A stretch of DNA of 64,000 nt from the NCBI RefSeq assembly GCF_014204515.1, contig NZ_JACHLI010000009.1:62001-126000 (forward strand). The letters are read 5' to 3'. Below the pieces are notes generated by a model, which was not told the DNA's origin, did no database searches, and saw nothing but the letters and a program-made list of their open reading frames with translations. This stretch comes from Pseudomonas nitroreducens (GTDB lineage Bacteria > Pseudomonadota > Gammaproteobacteria > Pseudomonadales > Pseudomonadaceae). A program made the translations under genes and the position numbers. Positions 51,454-58,591 of the stretch are shown here, one piece after another. How positions within the stretch are numbered: position 1 is the first letter of the stretch; every line of letters begins with the position of its first letter.

Positions 51454-52150
51454 CACCCGGATACTGATCGATTGCGGCTTCCCGCTGCGTGAAACCATCC
51501 GCCGTCTGGCGCGCCTGGGCGTAGAGCCCGGGCAGCTGGACGCGGTGCTGGTCACGCACGAGCACTCCGATCACATCAACGGCGTCGAACTGCTGGCCCG
51601 GCACCATCGGATACCCGTGTACCTCAGCGCCGGCACCCTGCAGGGAATGCGCAAGCCGGTGAATCCGGCGGGGCTGCTCAAATGCGGCGACCGCCTGGAA
51701 CTGAAAGACCTGGAAGTCACTGCGGTGAGCGTCTCCCACGATGCGCGGGAGCCCCTGCAGTACGTGTTTTCCGATGGCCGGAAGCGCTTTGGCCAGCTCA
51801 CCGATCTGGGGGCCGCCACGGCGCAGGTGCTGGAATGCTATCGTGGCCTCGATGCCCTGATCATCGAGGCGAATCACGATACCGACATGCTGGCCCGCGG
51901 TCCGTATCCCTACCCACTCAAGGTTCGCGTAGGCGGCCAGTGGGGACATTTGAACAACCGGCAGGCCGCCGAGATCGTGGCCCAGCTGGGCTGGGAAAGC
52001 CTGCAGCACCTGGTGCTGGCGCATCTCAGCGAAAAGAACAACTCGCCGCAGCTGGCCCGGCAAAGCTTCGTCGACACCCTCGGGTGCGACCCGGACTGGC
52101 TGCAGGTAGCCGATCAGCATTCTGGACTCGACTGGCGCACCATCGCCTGA
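51392..52150 (+). CDS. MBL-fold metallo-hydrolase
   Basis: 252 residues. Zinc motif THEHSDH at 55-61 and later VSVSHDAREPLQYVF, IIEANHD, LVLAHLSEKNNSP; it matches the YycJ/WalJ-type family (nuclease or phosphodiesterase relatives). GSGSRGNS at the start is the family beginning, so the ATG inside bamC is probably correct. A ribosome site AGGAGAG lies 13 bases before. Function here unknown. Confidence 0.88.
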   Translation: MHFAVLGSGSRGNSALVSSSDTRILIDCGFPLRETIRRLARLGVEPGQLDAVLVTHEHSDHINGVELLARHHRIPVYLSAGTLQGMRKPVNPAGLLKCGDRLELKDLEVTAVSVSHDAREPLQYVFSDGRKRFGQLTDLGAATAQVLECYRGLDALIIEANHDTDMLARGPYPYPLKVRVGGQWGHLNNRQAAEIVAQLGWESLQHLVLAHLSEKNNSPQLARQSFVDTLGCDPDWLQVADQHSGLDWRTIA

Positions 52151-52179
52151 GCCCACCCCCTAAGCAAGCGGAGCCCATC

Positions 52180-52890
52180 ATGGAAAAACGCGAAGAACTC
52201 TATCGCGGCAAGGCCAAGTCGGTTTACACCACCGACGACGCCGACCGCCTCGTCCTGCTGTTCCGCAACGACACCTCGGCGTTCGACGGCAAGCGCATTG
52301 AGCAGCTCGATCGCAAGGGCATGGTGAACAACAAGTTCAACGCCTTCATCATGCAGAAGCTCGAAGCCGCCGGTATCCCGACCCAGTTCGACGCCCTGCT
52401 GTCGGACAACGAAGTGCTGGTCAAGAAGCTCGCCATGATTCCGGTCGAGTGCGTCGTGCGTAACTACGCCGCCGGCAGCCTGGTGCGCCGCCTGGGCGTG
52501 GAAGAGGGCCTGCAGCTCACTCCGCCGACTTTCGAGCTGTTCCTGAAGAACGACGCCCTGGGCGACCCGTTCATCAACGAATCCCACGTCCAGGCCTTCG
52601 GCTGGGCGACCCTGGAGCAACTGGCCGAAATGAAGGCCTATTCCTTCAAGGTCAACGAAGTGCTGAACAAACTGTTCGACGACGCCGGCCTGCTGCTGGT
52701 GGACTTCAAGCTCGAGTTCGGCCTGTTCCACGGCAAGATTGTCCTGGGCGACGAATTCAGCCCGGACGGCTGCCGCCTGTGGGATAAAGAGACTCGCAAG
52801 AAGATGGACAAGGACCGCTTCCGCCAGGGTCTGGGCGACGTCATCGAAGCCTACGAAGAAGTGGCCCACCGTCTCGGCGTGCCGCTCTGA
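52180..52890 (+). CDS. purC: SAICAR synthetase (phosphoribosylaminoimidazole-succinocarboxamide synthase)
   Basis: 236 residues. Joins CAIR and aspartate. MEKREELYRGKAKSVY, SAFDGKRIEQLDRKG, VVRNYAAGSLVRR and LVDFKLEFGLF with SPDGCRLWD are typical. Last gene of the dapA cluster. Confidence 0.97.
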   Translation: MEKREELYRGKAKSVYTTDDADRLVLLFRNDTSAFDGKRIEQLDRKGMVNNKFNAFIMQKLEAAGIPTQFDALLSDNEVLVKKLAMIPVECVVRNYAAGSLVRRLGVEEGLQLTPPTFELFLKNDALGDPFINESHVQAFGWATLEQLAEMKAYSFKVNEVLNKLFDDAGLLLVDFKLEFGLFHGKIVLGDEFSPDGCRLWDKETRKKMDKDRFRQGLGDVIEAYEEVAHRLGVPL

Positions 52891-52985
52891 TCCGACGAGT
52901 GCACGCAAGCGCCTGATACCACGCAAAAAAATCCGAAAACAAAGCTTCGCGTTCGGAACACAAGCTGGTATCATGCGCGCCGCAC

Positions 52986-53075
52986 GGAGAGATGCCGGAG
53001 TGGCCGAACGGGACGGATTCGAAATCCGTTGAGTCAGCGATGGCTCCTAGGGTTCAAATCCCTATCTCTCCGCCA
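52986..53075 (+). tRNA. tRNA-Ser (anticodon CGA)
   Basis: 90 bases, class II with a long variable arm. Acceptor GGAGAGA pairs with TCTCTCC; anticodon loop TTCGAAA with CGA at 53020-53022; T-arm GGGTTCAAATCCC; CCA encoded. A -10-like TATCAT lies at 52969-52974. Confidence 0.97.
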
Positions 53076-53089
53076 TTACAAATGGCCGA

Positions 53090-53128
53090 AGCCCCTGAAA
53101 TTCTTAGAGTTTCAGGGGCTTTGTCTTT
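53090..53128 (+). terminator. Terminator after tRNA-Ser
   Basis: AGCCCCTGAAA and TTTCAGGGGCT (11-base arms, nine-base loop), then TTGTCTTTT. Confidence 0.88.
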
Positions 53129-53146
53129 TCTGGGTCTGCCATTTAG

Positions 53147-53165
53147 GACAGATTTAAGACAGATT
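53147..53165. repeat. Direct repeat GACAGATT beside the integrase remnant
   Basis: GACAGATT occurs at 53147-53154 and 53158-53165, 11 bases apart (one helical turn), between tRNA-Ser and the integrase end. Could be arm-type integrase binding sites left from an element. Weak but well placed. Confidence 0.4.
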
Positions 53166-53194
53166 CCCGCACTTGCAGGCCCTTCCGCACCCTC

Positions 53195-53308
53195 CTAGGC
53201 CTGCTCTCTGAATCCCATCATCTGCGACACGATCGCCGCCATGCTTTTGGTATCGACCGGAATCCATCGCCCATAGGGCTTTCGCACCATCGTTGTGCCC
53301 GTGTGGCG
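53195..53308 (-). pseudogene. Remnant: C-terminal end of a tyrosine-recombinase integrase
   Basis: On the minus strand, ending at TAG 53197-53195, the frame reads HTGTTMVRKPYGRWIP then VDTKSMAAIVSQMMGFREQA. HTxxTMVxxxYxRWI is the C-terminal active-site end of phage/island integrases, and the Tyr would be the nucleophile. Homology stops just upstream of the His (about 53308); the rest of the gene is missing. It lies 120 bases after tRNA-Ser, the usual place for such an element. Confidence 0.8.
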
Positions 53309-53436
53309 CCGACGGTTGGATGTCCTATTTGAATTGGGTGCGGACGGACGGGACGTTGATGTCAATCAGCCGGTGCCCGAACAGGGCGGAGCAGAATCGA
53401 ATCAGGTTCAATCAGCTCTGACTGGAGGGCTTGAAG

Positions 53437-53568
53437 ATGAAAGCGCTGTCAGTACTCATCGGTCTGATCAACAGGGGTGATGCAGTTGTTGCGCTTGGCG
53501 CGCTGTCATTGCTCTCAGCCGCGATCGTGGTTTCGTCCGTGCTGCTGATGGGGTTGAGCGCGGGCTGA
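53437..53568 (+). CDS. Putative 43-residue membrane peptide
   Basis: ATG with a strong GGAGG site 8 bases upstream. Sequence: MKALSVLIGLINRGDA then a hydrophobic helix VVALGALSLLSAAIVVSSVLLM. No family recognised; may be a leftover cargo gene of the lost element or a cell-encoded small membrane protein. Ribosome site and clean helix are the only support. Confidence 0.5.
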   Translation: MKALSVLIGLINRGDAVVALGALSLLSAAIVVSSVLLMGLSAG

Positions 53569-53611
53569 TTGCGAGCTGTACAATCCGCGCCCCTAAAAGC
53601 GGAGGTAGCAA

Positions 53612-53965
53612 ATGGACCGTGTTAGTCGAAAGGTTGATCAGCTGCGTCGGAAGATCCGGAGTTTCGATTGCAAGCCTGGTTGCCACGATTGCTGCGGACC
53701 GGTCACGGCGACATCGGAAGAACTGTCTCGACTGCCCGTCAGGAGTGCGGCTGAGCACGAGGCAGCTTTGGCGGAGTGGAACTGTGTCCACCTGGGCCCG
53801 AATGGATGCGAGGCGTATGAACAACGCCCACTTATCTGCAGGCTATTTGGGACCACGCCTCGTATGCCCTGCCCAGAGGGCAGGGGACCTGAGACGCCCA
53901 CTGATGAGCGGGTGGTCAGCCAGGTCCATCAACTGATCGCCAGTACGCGGCAGGTACTGGTGTAG
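53612..53965 (+). CDS. YkgJ-family cysteine-cluster protein
   Basis: 117 residues. Cys-rich pattern C20-x3-C24-x2-CC (SFDCKPGCHDCCGPV), NCVHLGPNGC, LICRLFGTTP and MPCPEGRGP, the zinc/iron-chelating YkgJ (UPF0153) signature. Ribosome site GCGGAGGT. Function unknown. Confidence 0.88.
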   Translation: MDRVSRKVDQLRRKIRSFDCKPGCHDCCGPVTATSEELSRLPVRSAAEHEAALAEWNCVHLGPNGCEAYEQRPLICRLFGTTPRMPCPEGRGPETPTDERVVSQVHQLIASTRQVLV

Positions 53966-54059
53966 GCGCAAAACAGGTCAGAAGCCCTCCCGCGCCGCTT
54001 AGTTGGCTGGATGAACCGAATGGCGTTCGCTTCTGGAGCGCAAGTCTGAAGCGCAGGCA

Positions 54060-54419
54060 TCACCCGCAGTACCCATCCATCTTCTGCTGATTCCCCTGCG
54101 TGGGATTGGCCTGGTACTGCTGTCGCCAGAACTGGCACGGCGCGCTGTTGAAGCGTTTTTCCTGCTCCGACTTTTCGATCTGGCGGTTCTGCTGTTCCTG
54201 CGTGGCCTGCCGGCGCTGGAGGTATTGCTGGAACATCTCTTCGTTGCTGCCAGGTGGCGGGGCAGGGGTTGTCGCCGGCATTGAAGAGTGACGCGTGGTT
54301 AAGGCGGTGGGCATATCAGGCCATACCAGCCAGGCAGTAACTGCGACAGCCAGGCTGCCGAGCCAGATGCCGGCGGCGATGGCGAAGGTGAGTTTCCAGA
54401 AGTTCAGGGGCTGGGACAT
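54060..54419 (-). CDS. Hypothetical membrane-anchored protein, 119 residues
   Basis: Start MSQPLNFWKLTFAIAAGI, one membrane helix (residues 8-33), a Pro/Thr linker, then a Gln/Glu/Arg-rich helix EEMFQQYLQRRQATQEQQN and a Cys-containing end (FNSAPCQFWRQQYQANPTQG..DGYCG). Two cysteines may be disulfide-linked outside. No family recognised. Confidence 0.7.
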   Translation of the reverse strand: MSQPLNFWKLTFAIAAGIWLGSLAVAVTAWLVWPDMPTALTTRHSSMPATTPAPPPGSNEEMFQQYLQRRQATQEQQNRQIEKSEQEKRFNSAPCQFWRQQYQANPTQGNQQKMDGYCG

Positions 54420-54517
54420 GGGCGCAGGCTTTGGCGGATTGAGTGCCACTGATACCCCATCGAAGCCCTCGATGGAAAGAGGCAGGCCCGCGGCGCCTGG
54501 GCGCCGCGGGCAACGGC

Positions 54518-54865
54518 TCACTTCGGCGCAGCGGCGGACTCGTAGGCTTCCAGGGCGCGCAGGGAATAGATGTAGGCGGCGCCGGCATTGAGGGAGATGG
54601 CGGTGGCCAGGGTCTGGGCGATCTCGGCTTCGCTGGCGCCGGCCTTGCGTGCGGCTTCGGCGTGGACGCCGATGCAGCCGTCGCAGCGGGTGGTGATGGC
54701 CACGGCGATGGCGATCAGCTCGCGGGTCTTCGCGTCCAGGGCGTCGCCGTCAGCGGCGGCGGCTTCCAGGGCCTGGTAGGCGGCGATCATCTTCGGGTGC
54801 TTCTTGCCCAGGGCACCGAAGGCTTTCTTCACGGCGGGAACGTATTCAGACCAGTTGAACAGCAT
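54518..54865 (-). CDS. Carboxymuconolactone decarboxylase/AhpD-like protein
   Basis: 115 residues. Redox motif CDGCIGVH gives C61, C64 and H68; AIAVAITTRCDGC and the helical bundle fit the CMD/AhpD family. Likely peroxide-linked disulfide reductase rather than a true decarboxylase; partner unknown. Good ribosome site GGAGAAAC. Confidence 0.9.
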   Translation of the reverse strand: MLFNWSEYVPAVKKAFGALGKKHPKMIAAYQALEAAAADGDALDAKTRELIAIAVAITTRCDGCIGVHAEAARKAGASEAEIAQTLATAISLNAGAAYIYSLRALEAYESAAAPK

Positions 54866-54996
54866 GATGTTTCTCCTTGAGGCCGGGTTGGGTGGTGTGT
54901 GGCCTTGGAGCTTAGTCTGCGTCAGTCGGCGTGTCGGGTATTGTCTGTTCCGCTCAGGTTTTTCATCGATGCGCTCGACCTCGGCGTCACGGGGGT

Positions 54997-55479
54997 TCAG
55001 TAAACGGCGAGGATTTCGTAGCGCTGACGGGCGCTGCCGTTACCGACTTCCACTTCGTCGCCGGGCTGGCGCTGAAGAAGCGCGCCGCCCAGTGGGGCGC
55101 GACGGGTGATCACGAGGATTTCGATGTCGTCGTAGCGCACCTTGAGGCCGGCGCCGTCCGGGCCGAGGAAGACCCAGCGCTGCAGCCCCTGGTCGTTGAC
55201 CAGTTGCACCAGGGCGCTGGTCTGGATGCCTTGCTCCTCGTCGAAGTCGCGCAGTTGCAGGTTCTCGAACAGCGTCAGTGCCTGACGGATCTCCTCCACG
55301 CGGCGCGATTGGCCGGCGGCAAGGTACGCCGCTTCCAGGCCGAGAGTGTCGTACTTGTTCTCGGCGACGTTCTCTTCGTGGGTTGCGGTTTCGTGGGCCG
55401 TCCTGGCGGCTCGCACGGCGACCTCGAGGTCTTCGGCGAGGCGGCTGAGGATCAACTGGTGGGCGCGTTGCTTGTCCAT
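54997..55479 (-). CDS. GreA/GreB-family protein
   Basis: 160 residues. N-terminal coiled coil with an acidic turn (ETATHEENVAENKYD) followed by a C-terminal FKBP-like domain (VFLGPDGAGLKVRYDDIEILVITRRAPLGGALLQRQPGDEVEV). Resembles Gre factors that enter the RNA polymerase secondary channel, but differs from canonical GreA and GreB; effect on transcription unknown. Confidence 0.82.
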   Translation of the reverse strand: MDKQRAHQLILSRLAEDLEVAVRAARTAHETATHEENVAENKYDTLGLEAAYLAAGQSRRVEEIRQALTLFENLQLRDFDEEQGIQTSALVQLVNDQGLQRWVFLGPDGAGLKVRYDDIEILVITRRAPLGGALLQRQPGDEVEVGNGSARQRYEILAVY

Positions 55480-55602
55480 GGCGACAGGGCTGGTAGGAAA
55501 GGCGCCTATCCTAGGGCCTTTGCCTGGGACTGCGAAGGGCTTTCAAGATTTTCCTCAGGCGGCCGATAGAAAGGCTGAATTCCCGGAACAAGGACCTCGG
55601 GC

Positions 55603-56046
55603 ATGAGCCTTTCCATTACCTCGGCGAACCAGGCGTTCGCCAGCCAGTTGCGTGTCGCCAGCGACGCCGGCAGCACTTCCAGCACCCAGTCCGAAGGCGC
55701 CGATGAAAGCGCCAGCAGCACCGGCAGCCCTCGTCTGCAGGCCGGTGATACCGCGTCCAGTGGCAAGACCAAGAGCTCGGGCGGCTCCGGCAACACGACG
55801 GTGGATCAATTGCAGAAGCGTCTGCAGGAGCTGCAGAAGCAGTTGCAGGAGGAGCAGCGCGAGCTGGCCGAGGCGCAGCAGCGCCGCTATTCCTCGGACA
55901 CCGAGAGGACTGCGACCCTGATGGCCATCCAGAGCCGCATCGGCACGACCAGTGCAGCGATGCAGCAGACCGCCGCGGCGTTGGCCGCGGCGATCCGCAA
56001 GGCCGGTGGCAGTGGCAGCGGCTCCATGGTCAGCGCCACTGCCTGA
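55603..56046 (+). CDS. FlxA-like coiled-coil protein
   Basis: 147 residues. Ser/Gly-rich N-terminal half, then a coiled coil VDQLQKRLQELQKQLQEEQ of about 35 residues and an Ala-rich tail. FlxA-like proteins are described from similar architecture; function unknown. GAACAAGGACCTCGGGC lies before the ATG. Confidence 0.72.
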   Translation: MSLSITSANQAFASQLRVASDAGSTSSTQSEGADESASSTGSPRLQAGDTASSGKTKSSGGSGNTTVDQLQKRLQELQKQLQEEQRELAEAQQRRYSSDTERTATLMAIQSRIGTTSAAMQQTAAALAAAIRKAGGSGSGSMVSATA

Positions 56047-56051
56047 ACCGG

Positions 56052-56507
56052 TCAGTAGCCGGCGAGGATATTGACGATCAGGCCGCTGGCAATGGCGACC
56101 AGGATGTAGTCGCCGTTGACGTACAGCCAGCGATGATCACGGGGCGGCGCGTAGAGATGGCGTGCCTGCCAGTCGGTGACCCAGTAGCGGTCGCCACGGT
56201 AGGCCGGCTCCACCATCACGCCACGACGCCAGTCGCGATGAGGTACCGGCATGCCCGCCTGTGGGCGGAAGTGCGGGTCGCGGTAGTAGCGCGGGTCGGC
56301 ATGCCCCGGGTGGCCCCTTTCCTGATGGCCGCTCTGGGGGCCACGTTGCTGGTACTGCTGTGGCTGTTGCCGTTGCTGCTGTTGTTGCGGGCCGCGGTTG
56401 TCCTGGCGGTTCGGGCCGTTGTCCGGACCGGGGCCGGGCTGGGCGAAACTGGCCAGGGGGCTGCCAAGCATCAGGGCGGCACAGAGCAGAGCGACGGACT
56501 TCTTCAT
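56052..56507 (-). CDS. RcnB-family periplasmic protein
   Basis: 151 residues from MKKSVALLCAALMLGSPLAS; signal peptide, then a Gln/Pro/Asn-rich linker and the RcnB domain with RRGVMVEPAYRGDRYWVTDW, HLYAPPRDHRWLYVNGDYIL and a final hydrophobic segment. RcnB in E. coli keeps nickel/cobalt balance in the periplasm; no rcnA is here, so metal role is inferred. Two tandem ATG-free upstream codons rejected as starts. Confidence 0.78.
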   Translation of the reverse strand: MKKSVALLCAALMLGSPLASFAQPGPGPDNGPNRQDNRGPQQQQQRQQPQQYQQRGPQSGHQERGHPGHADPRYYRDPHFRPQAGMPVPHRDWRRGVMVEPAYRGDRYWVTDWQARHLYAPPRDHRWLYVNGDYILVAIASGLIVNILAGY

Positions 56508-56691
56508 GGTGTTCTCCTGCGCATCCGGCCTCGCCGGTGCGGATTTCCTGCTTTCATCTCCCGGGCGATCCGGGTACTGCATGAGACCGCAACCGCGCGT
56601 CAATCAGTGCCAAGGCTAAGTAAAGGTCTGGTAAAGAGTTTTTCTGTTTTGTCAGCATCCCGATACATCGCCTTCCGGCGGCGTCGAGAGA

Positions 56692-56736
56692 CTGCAAGCC
56701 TTTGTGCGCTTGCAGCATTTGATGCTATGTTTGCAG
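56692..56736. promoter_or_regulatory. Candidate promoter and operator of the Xre/RES module
   Basis: Perfect inverted repeat CTGCAAG (56692-56698) / CTTGCAG (56709-56715) plus a third half-site TTTGCAG at 56730-56736. A plausible promoter TTGTGC (56702-56707), 18-base spacer, TATGTT (56726-56731) overlaps it. Typical for an autoregulated antitoxin operator. Confidence 0.6.
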
Positions 56737-56761
56737 AAAATGCACTGACAGGAGTTTCGCC

Positions 56762-57130
56762 ATGAGCGCGCTGCTGAAGGAAAATCCCGCGGCCGACGCA
56801 GTACTCGCCAAGGCCGTGCTGAATGCCCGTGAACACCTGGCGATGACCCAGCAGGAACTGGCCGCCATCGTCGGCGTGGACCGCAGTGCCGTGAGCCGCT
56901 GGAAGCAGAACGGCCTGCGTGTGGACAGCAAGACGGGCGAGCTCGCCCTGCTGCTGGTGCGCGTCTACCGGGCACTGTTCGCGCTGTTCGGCGGCAACCT
57001 GGAGGACATGCGGCATTTCCTGCGCACCGAGAACCGTCACCTGGGCGGCGTGCCGCTGCAGATGATGGAGCAGGTGCAGGGGCTGGTCGCGGTGGTCGAG
57101 TATCTCGACGCCATCCGGGGCAAGGTCTGA
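56762..57130 (+). CDS. Xre/MbcA/ParS-type antitoxin
   Basis: 122 residues. Helix-turn-helix in LAMTQQELAAIVGVDRSAVSRWK (about 27-50) and the C-terminal MbcA/ParS/Xre toxin-binding domain, including RVYRALFALFGGNLEDMRHFLRTEN. The stop is followed at once by the toxin ATG. Expected to bind and block the RES toxin and to repress its own promoter. GGAG site precedes the ATG. Confidence 0.9.
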   Translation: MSALLKENPAADAVLAKAVLNAREHLAMTQQELAAIVGVDRSAVSRWKQNGLRVDSKTGELALLLVRVYRALFALFGGNLEDMRHFLRTENRHLGGVPLQMMEQVQGLVAVVEYLDAIRGKV

Positions 57131-57898
57131 ATGTCCTTCGCGGCCGGCGCCCGACTGTGGGCGAAGTACCAGGATGTCGTCATCGCCCCGATCCGTGGGC
57201 GCCTGGTACGACTGGTGGAAAGCCAGGGCCAGGTGGCGACGCTGCAACTGGTGGATACCCTGGAGGAGCAGGCGCTGCTGGAGGAATTGCTGGAAACCAG
57301 CAAGCCGCGCATGCCGCCGCCGGCCGAGGCGCTGCACTACCTGTTGAAGACGCCGTTCCGCTATCCGCCGCTGCGCTGGGGTTCGCGCTTTGGCCGGCGC
57401 CATGAGCCGAGCCTGTTCTACGGCGCACTGAAGCTGGAAACCGCCATGGCCGAGTCGGCCTTCTACCGCTTCGTGCTGTGGGAGGGCATGAGTGAGCCGC
57501 CGCCCAGCGGGAGAATCCTCTCCGAGCACGCCTCGTTCGAGGCGCGCTTCCAGGTGCAGAAGGGGGTGCGCCTGCAGTTGCCGCCGTTCCGCGAGCATGA
57601 GCAGGAGCTCTGCGATCCTGCGGACTACAGCGTCTGCCAGGGGCTGGGCAGCGCCATGCGCGAGGCTGGCATCGAGGCCTTCGAGTACCGCTCGGCGCGG
57701 TGCCCACAGGGTGGTATCAATGTCGCGCTGTTGGCGCCTTCGGCCTTTACCGAGAAGCGTCCGCGCAACCTGATGCCCTGGTTATGCGAGACCACCTCGG
57801 ACTATGTCGCCTTCAAGCATGCCCAGGTGCCCGACAGTCCGCGTCTGTACCGCCGCGAGCAGTACCTGCAGGAGGGCAGGCTGCCTTATCCGGCCTGA
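57131..57898 (+). CDS. RES-domain toxin
   Basis: 255 residues. RES domain starts near residue 75 with RYPPLRWGSRFGRRHEPSLFYGALKLETAMAES; the conserved Arg, Tyr/Phe and Glu positions (R..S..E) that give the family its name are present. Characterised RES toxins degrade NAD+ (MbcT, Res). The N-terminal ~75 residues, with LVESQGQVATLQLVDTLEEQ, are longer than in the mycobacterial type. Forms a TA unit with the preceding gene. Confidence 0.88.
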   Translation: MSFAAGARLWAKYQDVVIAPIRGRLVRLVESQGQVATLQLVDTLEEQALLEELLETSKPRMPPPAEALHYLLKTPFRYPPLRWGSRFGRRHEPSLFYGALKLETAMAESAFYRFVLWEGMSEPPPSGRILSEHASFEARFQVQKGVRLQLPPFREHEQELCDPADYSVCQGLGSAMREAGIEAFEYRSARCPQGGINVALLAPSAFTEKRPRNLMPWLCETTSDYVAFKHAQVPDSPRLYRREQYLQEGRLPYPA

Positions 57899-57975
57899 CC
57901 GTTCATCGTTTCGTCATCAACCTGCCACGGTGGGCGGTGTATGTTGCGTGATGGCCAAGCAGGGAGCGCCAGACC

Positions 57976-58185
57976 ATGGAGATACGGATAGCCGTCCATC
58001 CCAGCGACGATCGTCGCTGGCGCGTGTACCTCAACCAGTTCTTCTACGACTGCAGCAGCCGCAGCGCTGCCGAACGCGTTTATGCGCGGGTCTGTGCTGC
58101 CGAGCAGGAAGCTGCAGCCCTGCACAGTCCTCCGCGAATCGTTCGGCCGCTGCGCATCGAGCGGCGGCGGGTTCAGATCGCCTGA
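57976..58185 (+). CDS. Small hypothetical protein, 69 residues
   Basis: MEIRIAVHPSDDRRWRVYLNQ, then FFYDCSSRSAAERVYARVCAAE and a basic end (PLRIERRRVQIA). Looks like a small alpha-beta protein, no known family. Ribosome-like GGGAGC 12 bases upstream; frame is free of overlap. About 80 bases after the RES toxin. Confidence 0.6.
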   Translation: MEIRIAVHPSDDRRWRVYLNQFFYDCSSRSAAERVYARVCAAEQEAAALHSPPRIVRPLRIERRRVQIA

Positions 58186-58591
58186 GCCGCGCTCGCGACC
58201 CTCACTGCTGAGAACTCTTCTTATCCACTGCCCTGAAACGGGGCGGTCGGCTGCTACCCGGCGCGCAGTTGTGCACAATGCTGACGCGACCTGTCAAGTC
58301 CCTGCAACATTGCATTTAGCCACCCTCCAAAATTCCTTGCGTTTTTTAACTTATTGAAAAATAAGGGAAATTTTCATTGGTGAAAAAATCACCAATCTGT
58401 CATGCGGCCCCAGATCACTGGGGGTAGGGAGTGTTTTCAGCAAGTTCTCCACTGAGTTATCCACAGCTTCTGTGGATTGTCCCGAGCGCTTGCTCTGCAG
58501 CCTTGATCCAGGGCCTTTGCAAGTGACAAAGCGTCTCAACGTGAGCCGCTGGTAGTATGTCGCGATTCACTTGCAGAGCTCGGAGTCCCGC
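58186..58591. other. 406-base AT-richer spacer with four perfect hairpins and a DnaA box
   Basis: Inverted repeats in order: CTTATT-GAAA-AATAAG (58350-58365), ATTGGTGA-AAAAA-TCACCAAT (58376-58396), CCCCAG-ATCA-CTGGGG (58408-58423), ATCCACAG-CTT-CTGTGGAT (58459-58477). A consensus DnaA box TTATCCACA lies at 58457-58465, overlapping the last. No protein-coding gene seen. It must also contain the rmuC promoter. Confidence 0.75.

Noticed and set aside
53295..53480. 61-residue plus-strand frame over the integrase remnant
   Set aside because: It overlaps the recognisable minus-strand integrase end and lacks a ribosome site.
58457..58477. Replication origin
   Set aside because: Only one perfect DnaA box, no dnaA-dnaN or iteron set nearby; reported only as an unexplained cluster.
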